From: Candidatus Peregrinibacteria bacterium
GTDB lineage: Bacteria; Patescibacteriota; Gracilibacteria; UBA1369; UBA12463
Direction: 5' to 3'
Length of the DNA: 8,559 bases
Assembly: GCA_023245695.1 (NCBI GenBank)
Contig: JAHFJT010000035.1
Span: 1-8,559 of the forward strand
The first letter of the stretch is position 1; each line of letters starts with the position of its first letter. Both the position numbers and the translations under genes were made by a program. Of the stretch, positions 5,598 through 8,559 are shown piece by piece. A model generated the notes under the pieces. The model made no database searches and was not told the origin of the DNA. It was given only the letters and a program-made list of their open reading frames with translations.

Positions 5598-6719
5598 ATG
5601 GCAAAAGACTATTATCAGCTCCTGGGCGTCGCAAAAGGCGCAGACGAAAGTGAACTTAAGCGGGCATACCGAAAGAAGGCACTCGAGTTCCACCCCGACA
5701 AAAATAAGGGCAACAAGGAAGCTGAAGAAAAATTCAAAGAAATCAACGAGGCTTATCAGACCCTTTCTGATAAGCAAAAACGTGCCTACTATGACCAGTT
5801 TGGCACCGCACCGGGAGCGAATGGTGGAGGTGGACCAGGCGCCGGAGGATTCGGTGGGTTTGGTGGTGGAAACGGAGGGTTCAATGTCGACTTCAATGGA
5901 GCCGGAGGGTTCGGTGATTTGGGAGATATTTTCGAGACATTTTTTGGAGGTGGACAGCGGGGAGGCGCGCAACAGCGCAGAAGAAATGGCCCCTACCGAG
6001 GAAACGACATCGAGACCATACTTAAGTTGCGTTTCGACGAAGCGGTATTTGGTACCGAAAAAGAGCTCGTCATCAATAAACTCGAAAAATGTGAGCGGTG
6101 TGCGGGATCTGGCGCTGAGCCAGACTCAAAGATTGTTACCTGCGCGACATGTAAAGGCACAGGCGAACTTCGTGGAATCCGTCAGACGATTTTTGGACAG
6201 GTCGCGACCCAGCGTCCGTGTGATACCTGCGAAGGCCAAGGAAAAGTTCCGGAACGAGTGTGTACAAAGTGTCAGGGGACTGGTCGACACAAGCGAACCG
6301 ACACGATCAAGGTAAAGATTCCACCAGGCGTCGATACGGGATCTACGCTTAAGGTAAGCGGAAAAGGGGAGGCGGGCCCGCTCGGCGGAGAGAGTGGTGA
6401 TCTCTACGTGCATCTTACGGTAGAAAAAAGTAAAGACTACATCCGTGATGGCTACGATGTTTATACCGAAAAAGAGATCAGTGTACCGCAGGCGGTCCTC
6501 GGCGCAGAGATTCCAATCACGACGCTCTATGGTGAATTGAAACTAAAAATTCCCGCAGGAACGCCGGCTGGAAAGGTCTTCCGTCTCAAGGAATACGGAG
6601 TTCAGAAGTTGCAGCGAAGTGATCGCGGCGATCACATGGTCACGATCGTAATCAAGATCCCGACAAAACTTTCTCGCAAAGAAAAAGAGCTCTACGAACA
6701 GCTCGGCCAGAGCGAGTAA
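5598..6719 (+). CDS. dnaJ: Chaperone protein DnaJ (Hsp40), full length
   Basis: Cytosolic co-chaperone that binds unfolded clients and stimulates the ATPase of DnaK. At 373 aa it has the complete type I layout: J domain at residues 1-70 with HPD at 32-34; a Gly/Phe-rich linker to about residue 130 (GAGGFGGFGGGNGGF); a zinc domain from about 165 to 231 with all four CxxCxGxG modules (CERCAGSG, CATCKGTG, CDTCEGQG, CTKCQGTG); and C-terminal client-binding domains to the end. The frame also opens at GTG 5592 (two residues earlier), but ATG 5598 begins the family-typical MAKDYYQLLGV. dnaK and grpE are not adjacent in this window, so control must be separate from the usual hrcA-grpE-dnaK-dnaJ arrangement or those genes lie elsewhere. 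It appears monocistronic: a promoter for the next gene follows within 10-40 bp. Confidence 0.97.
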   Translation: MAKDYYQLLGVAKGADESELKRAYRKKALEFHPDKNKGNKEAEEKFKEINEAYQTLSDKQKRAYYDQFGTAPGANGGGGPGAGGFGGFGGGNGGFNVDFNGAGGFGDLGDIFETFFGGGQRGGAQQRRRNGPYRGNDIETILKLRFDEAVFGTEKELVINKLEKCERCAGSGAEPDSKIVTCATCKGTGELRGIRQTIFGQVATQRPCDTCEGQGKVPERVCTKCQGTGRHKRTDTIKVKIPPGVDTGSTLKVSGKGEAGPLGGESGDLYVHLTVEKSKDYIRDGYDVYTEKEISVPQAVLGAEIPITTLYGELKLKIPAGTPAGKVFRLKEYGVQKLQRSDRGDHMVTIVIKIPTKLSRKEKELYEQLGQSE

Positions 6720-6728
6720 TCAGCTTTC

Positions 6729-6757
6729 TTGCTAAAAGCGCGCTGCTGTATTACGAT
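6729..6757 (+). promoter_or_regulatory. Putative promoter of the membrane protein gene
   Basis: TTGCTA (6729-6734), a 17-nt spacer and TACGAT (6752-6757). The start near 6764 gives a leader of about 24 nt, composed almost only of C, A and T (CACACTCACACC...), with no Shine-Dalgarno and little ability to fold. Confidence 0.45.
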
Positions 6758-6787
6758 AGTCACACACTCACACCCTCACCTCACATC

Positions 6788-7360
6788 ATGGATCTGCGTC
6801 TTAGTTGGGACCTTTTCATACTCGTTTTTTTCGCCATCATCATCGCCTACAGTTTTATTCTGGGGAAAGATGCGACATTGAAGATTATTCTCGGAACATA
6901 CGCCTCAGCGCTCGCAGCGGATGCTGCTGGAAATCTCTTTGGCATGAAATTTGGAAGTTCGCCACAGCTTCTCAAGGCGACCGCAGGTATCGGACTTGTC
7001 GGCCCAAAAGACACGGCGATTTTCACCAAAGTCATCATCTTCGTCACACTCTTGATCATTCTCACCATTAAGGGAAGTTTTTCCGTACGGGCACACGGTG
7101 GCAAATCAAGTGGCATGCAGGTGTTCTTTACCGGAATTTATGGCTTCCTGAGCGCCGCACTCATCGTGAGTACGATTTTAATGTATGTCTCGGGCATCTC
7201 ATTTATCACCGGAAGCTTCCAGCCTGGCGCGGCCTCAATTCTCGCCTTCAACGGCCAGTCTCCATTCATCCAAAAAATGCTCGACTACTACAACCTCTGG
7301 TTCCTCCTTCCTGTGGTTGCGATGATTGTTGGAAGTTTCCTTATTGACGAAGAGGCGTAA
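6788..7360 (+). CDS. Unrecognised integral membrane protein, four to five helices
   Basis: 190 aa; I do not recognise the family. Hydrophobic segments lie at about residues 5-25 (WDLFILVFFAIIIAYSFIL), 30-50 (weaker, Ala-rich), 79-97 (FTKVIIFVTLLIILTIKGS), 109-140 (FFTGIYGFLSAALIVSTILMYV) and 168-187 (NLWFLLPVVAMIVGSFLI). The end is short and acidic (DEEA). The first helix, starting with a WD near the N-terminus and followed by a G-K containing turn, is vaguely like CvpA-type proteins, but the later pattern does not clearly match. The loop between helices two and three (FGSSPQLLKATAGIGLVGPKDTA) is Gly-rich. No signal peptide cleavage site is evident. It is expressed from its own promoter after dnaJ, and its 3' end carries the tRNA-Lys promoter. 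The frame, codon use and hydrophobic pattern make it a confident real gene of unknown function. Confidence 0.85.
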   Translation: MDLRLSWDLFILVFFAIIIAYSFILGKDATLKIILGTYASALAADAAGNLFGMKFGSSPQLLKATAGIGLVGPKDTAIFTKVIIFVTLLIILTIKGSFSVRAHGGKSSGMQVFFTGIYGFLSAALIVSTILMYVSGISFITGSFQPGAASILAFNGQSPFIQKMLDYYNLWFLLPVVAMIVGSFLIDEEA

Positions 7361-7372
7361 GCTGCCTAAAAT
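7344..7372 (+). promoter_or_regulatory. Near-consensus promoter of tRNA-Lys, inside the preceding gene
   Basis: TTGACG (7344-7349), a 17-nt spacer and TAAAAT (7367-7372), each five of six to consensus. The -35 falls in the last codons of the membrane protein gene and the -10 just after its stop. Transcription from about 7379 would give a 35-nt precursor leader before the tRNA at 7414. Confidence 0.6.
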
Positions 7373-7381
7373 ACCAGGGCT

Positions 7382-7396
7382 CACGGGCACCCCGTG
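7382..7396 (+). other. G/C-rich hairpin in the tRNA-Lys leader
   Basis: CACGGG (7382-7387), a 3-nt loop and CCCGTG (7391-7396) make a perfect 6-bp stem. It lies between the tRNA-Lys promoter and the mature 5' end, 17 nt before the tRNA. No T-run follows, so a terminator for the membrane protein gene is possible but weak; a role in precursor folding or processing is the alternative. Confidence 0.45.
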
Positions 7397-7413
7397 CAAG
7401 CAATTTGAAATTT

Positions 7414-7489
7414 GGGCCATTAGCTCAGTCGGTAGAGCGGCTCCCTTTTAAGGAGAAGGTCGTTGGTTCGATCCCAACATGGCCCACCA
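7414..7489 (+). tRNA. tRNA-Lys (anticodon TTT)
   Basis: 76 nt with encoded CCA. Acceptor GGGCCAT/ATGGCCC is a perfect 7-bp stem with discriminator A. The D stem is GCTC/GAGC around AGTCGGTA. The anticodon arm is GCTCC CTTTTAA GGAGA with TTT reading AAA/AAG. The T arm is GTTGG TTCGATC CCAAC. Six T's (7490-7495) follow the CCA directly and may aid termination. Confidence 0.97.
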
Positions 7490-7506
7490 TTTTTTCAACT
7501 ACTACG

Positions 7507-7528
7507 AAGAACCTCACTCTCGGTTCTT
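7507..7528. terminator. Inverted repeat over the stop codon of the downstream small gene
   Basis: AAGAACC (7507-7513), an 8-nt loop and GGTTCTT (7522-7528). On the minus strand it spans the last codons and TGA (7516-7514) of the 104-aa gene; on the plus strand it lies 18 bp behind tRNA-Lys. Neither side has a strong T-run after the stem, so it is at best a weak bidirectional terminator between convergent units. Confidence 0.35.
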
Positions 7529-7828
7529 TAACAGTGTGGCGTAGTGTTCGCGATCGATTTCAATAGCAAGTGTAAAGAGATCAGGAATAAAAAGTGGATC
7601 ATCTTTTGCGTTTGAAATTCTCTTTTTGTAAAATGCCTGAACGAGAGGATGTTCGCGATAGCGAAGTGCCATCAAGTAGATGTGATTGTATTTTAACTGA
7701 TCCATACTGAATTCAAGAGTTCGATCCCAGTCCTCAATTTTTGACATACGGATAGGGGAAACTGGTAGTCTGTGAAGTTTTTCGAGATTTTTATGGGACT
7801 GAGAAGCAGGAGAAACACGAGATTTCAT
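7514..7828 (-). CDS. Small unrecognised soluble protein (second gene of a two-gene unit)
   Basis: 104 aa; not recognised. The first 27 residues are basic and Ser/Pro-rich (KSRVSPASQSHKNLEKLHR) and look flexible. From residue 28 a compact charged part begins: MSKIEDWDRTLEFSMDQLKY, then LMALRYREHPLVQAFYKKRI and PDLFTLAIEIDREHYATLLK, likely three or four helices. No membrane segment or cysteine. ATG 7747 (residue 28) is a possible alternative start; ATG 7828 is preferred because it lies 27 bp behind the upstream gene's stop. Neither start has a Shine-Dalgarno. The A/T-rich stretch TTAGTATTTTACAC just upstream might hold an internal -10. A pair of small genes invites a toxin-antitoxin reading, but no family motif supports it. 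Confidence 0.62.
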   Translation of the reverse strand: MKSRVSPASQSHKNLEKLHRLPVSPIRMSKIEDWDRTLEFSMDQLKYNHIYLMALRYREHPLVQAFYKKRISNAKDDPLFIPDLFTLAIEIDREHYATLLKNRE

Positions 7829-7855
7829 GAGTGAGGATTGGAGGAGTGTAAAATA

Positions 7856-8176
7856 CTAAGAAAATTTACCTTCGAGATGAATAAGTCTTGTCTCGTGATC
7901 TCCAAGGGCAAAGAGACTTCGATCAAACCGTATTTTTAATGTATTGAATTCCACCTTGGTGACCATCTGATCTTGAATATTAAGCATGATGCCGACAAGA
8001 TGTTCAGACATATCCAAGAGATCTTTCTTGGTAGTAAATGCATTAAGATCATCCTTCGTCGGATAATCCTTAAGCGCATCACGCATAGCTACCTGTATCG
8101 CCGGCGCAAACCACGCAGGTGCGACATCATCGCGCGCACCACCATCTGCCACGATTTTTTTCTGAACTTTTTTCAT
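7856..8176 (-). CDS. Small unrecognised protein with predicted coiled coil (first gene of a two-gene unit)
   Basis: 106 aa. A basic start (KKVQKKIVADGG) leads to PAWFAPAIQVAMRDALKDYPTK. It is followed by two related units, TKDDLNAF and TKKDLLDM, and a heptad-like stretch to the end (SEHLVGIMLNIQDQMVTKVEFNTLKIRFDRSLFALGDHETRLIHLEGK). TKDDL/TKKDL repeats followed by amphipathic helices are, from memory, common in small orphan proteins of CPR bacteria, usually unannotated. It probably forms a coiled-coil oligomer; partner unknown. The 104-aa gene follows after 27 bp. ATG 8176 is the only good start; upstream reads GTGATTATTT with no Shine-Dalgarno. Base composition here is more A/T-rich than in the ligase or dnaJ genes. 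Confidence 0.65.
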   Translation of the reverse strand: MKKVQKKIVADGGARDDVAPAWFAPAIQVAMRDALKDYPTKDDLNAFTTKKDLLDMSEHLVGIMLNIQDQMVTKVEFNTLKIRFDRSLFALGDHETRLIHLEGKFS

Positions 8177-8199
8177 AAATAATCACATGAAGAAATAAG

Positions 8200-8227
8200 A
8201 ATGTATCACTCTGAAGATTTTTTCCAA
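8200..8227 (-). promoter_or_regulatory. Putative promoter of the small two-gene unit
   Basis: Minus strand: TTGGAA (8227-8222), a 16-nt spacer and TACATT (8205-8200). The start near 8193 leaves a leader of about 16 nt before ATG 8176. Confidence 0.38.
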
Positions 8228-8450
8228 GAACATTTCCAAAACGCTCCTTGTCACTTTCCGAGGATATGATCATTCTACATCGTCGACATGACAGGAGGCT
8301 TGCAAATTTCTGAATAATTTCTGACCACCGTGTCAGAAAAACACGCGATGTATATCACATCGATATACATTCCGCGGAAGGAGGTGGGGGTCTAAAAAGT
8401 GCCCCAGAGCGTTGTATATCAAATAGCTATCGAATCGATATACATTTGTA
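8228..8450. other. Non-coding right-end region with inverted repeats and isolated Shine-Dalgarno-like strings
   Basis: With its flanks, the stretch from 8177 to the edge has no confident gene. It contains AGGAGG (8293-8298) and AAGGAGGTG (8378-8386), the only strong ribosome-binding-site-like strings noticed in the window. Behind the first, TTG CAA ATT TCT GAA TAA is a five-codon frame. Behind the second, a GTG at 8399, 13-14 nt away, opens a 29-codon frame that stops at 8486-8488. Neither encodes anything recognisable. The region may be a leader, a degraded gene or a foreign insertion. Confidence 0.4.
8318..8339. repeat. Inverted repeat TTTCTGAC / GTCAGAAA
   Basis: A perfect 8-bp inverted repeat (8318-8325 and 8332-8339) around the 6-nt centre CACCGT. 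The left arm is preceded by a second ATTTCTGA at 8307-8314, 10 bp away, about one helical turn. This suggests a protein site with an extra half-site rather than a terminator, since no T-run follows on the plus strand and the minus-strand stem is followed by AATTATT only. Confidence 0.5.
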
Positions 8451-8468
8451 GTGCAGATCGCTATACAA
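8348..8468. repeat. Cluster of TGTATATC / GATATACA inverted repeats
   Basis: First pair: ATGTATATC (8348-8356), 5-nt spacer, GATATACAT (8362-8370), perfect 9-bp arms. Second pair: TTGTATATC (8412-8420), 16-nt spacer, GATATACAT (8437-8445), 8 of 9 paired. A related GCTATACAA follows at 8460-8468. Inside the first pair, GATGT/ACATC (8347-8351, 8357-8361) forms an alternative overlapping stem. Inside the second, TATCGA/TCGATA (8428-8433, 8435-8440) forms another. The pattern fits a multi-site operator; each arm also resembles a -10 box (TATACA). Confidence 0.6.
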
Positions 8469-8559
8469 TCGAAAAACACCATTTATAAACACGGCACGCC
8501 GCGTAAAGAATGTACTGCGAATCGCAAGCACGGCTACACCGACGCCTCAATCTTCACCA
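8451..8559 (+). CDS. Possible start of an unrecognised gene running off the right edge
   Basis: A frame open from 8427 continues to the edge. A GTG at 8451 would give about 36 residues: MQIAIQSKNTIYKHG, then TPRKECTANRKHGYTDASIFT. It is basic, with two KHG motifs. A -HGYT- string near the N-terminus followed by an aliphatic-aromatic pair is loosely reminiscent of small phage or homing-endonuclease-like proteins, but too little is present to assign a family. ATG 8510 in another frame is also open to the edge. No Shine-Dalgarno lies near either. The upstream operator-like repeats would make sense if a gene does start here. Confidence 0.25.
   Translation, partial: MQIAIQSKNTIYKHGTPRKECTANRKHGYTDASIFT

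Noticed and set aside
7466..7729. GTTCGATCCCA in both the tRNA-Lys T arm (7466-7476) and at 7719-7729, as a possible attachment-site duplication
   Set aside because: Only 11 bp, the second copy lies within a coding frame, and no integrase or element boundary is visible.
8266..8313. Tiny frame MIILHRRHDRRLANF
   Set aside because: Only 15 codons, with the GAGG too close to the ATG and no support from any family.

Overview
The window reads as a bacterial chromosome segment, most likely from a small-genome lineage of the Candidate Phyla Radiation (Patescibacteria). This placement is an inference. It rests on the mix of a few conserved genes (PPDK, DnaJ, two tRNAs, a Wzy_C/TPR protein) with small unrecognised proteins and a four- to five-pass membrane orphan, on short intergenic gaps, and on the lack of any Shine-Dalgarno sequence before all nine confident starts. 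UGA, UAA and UAG all act as stops, so the code looks standard. No phage, transposon or CRISPR genes are visible.

Left part (1-3090, minus strand): the 5' 362 codons of pyruvate phosphate dikinase, cut by the window edge, follow an O-antigen ligase-type membrane protein with a C-terminal TPR region. The PPDK gene seems to have its own promoter, lying across the end of the ligase gene.

Centre (3091-4053): this is the most unusual part. A divergent region holds six copies of a 16-bp near-palindrome (consensus GAGWACAANNGTTCTC or GAAAACNNNNGTTCTC). The first five start exactly 22 bp apart. An extra half-site follows, and the sixth copy spans the start codon of a winged-helix protein with a long proline-rich tail. 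The simplest reading is an autoregulatory operator array that may also control the divergent ligase gene.

Middle (4101-5471, minus strand): a polyprenol/dolichol kinase-like membrane enzyme lies 31 bp behind a helix-turn-helix/coiled-coil protein with an aromatic C-terminal tail. Upstream of these is tRNA-Glu(CTC).

Right centre (5560-7489, plus strand): dnaJ with a promoter so close that its mRNA is probably leaderless, an unrecognised membrane protein, and tRNA-Lys(TTT), whose promoter lies inside the end of the membrane-protein gene.

Right end (7514-8559): two small unrecognised genes form a minus-strand pair, followed by about 270-370 bp with no confident gene. That stretch is rich in inverted repeats (TTTCTGAC/GTCAGAAA and TGTATATC/GATATACA) and has the only strong Shine-Dalgarno-like strings seen in the window. 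A possible gene fragment runs off the right edge. Functionally, the ligase and polyprenol kinase both point to lipid-linked surface glycan assembly; PPDK serves central carbon metabolism and DnaJ protein folding.
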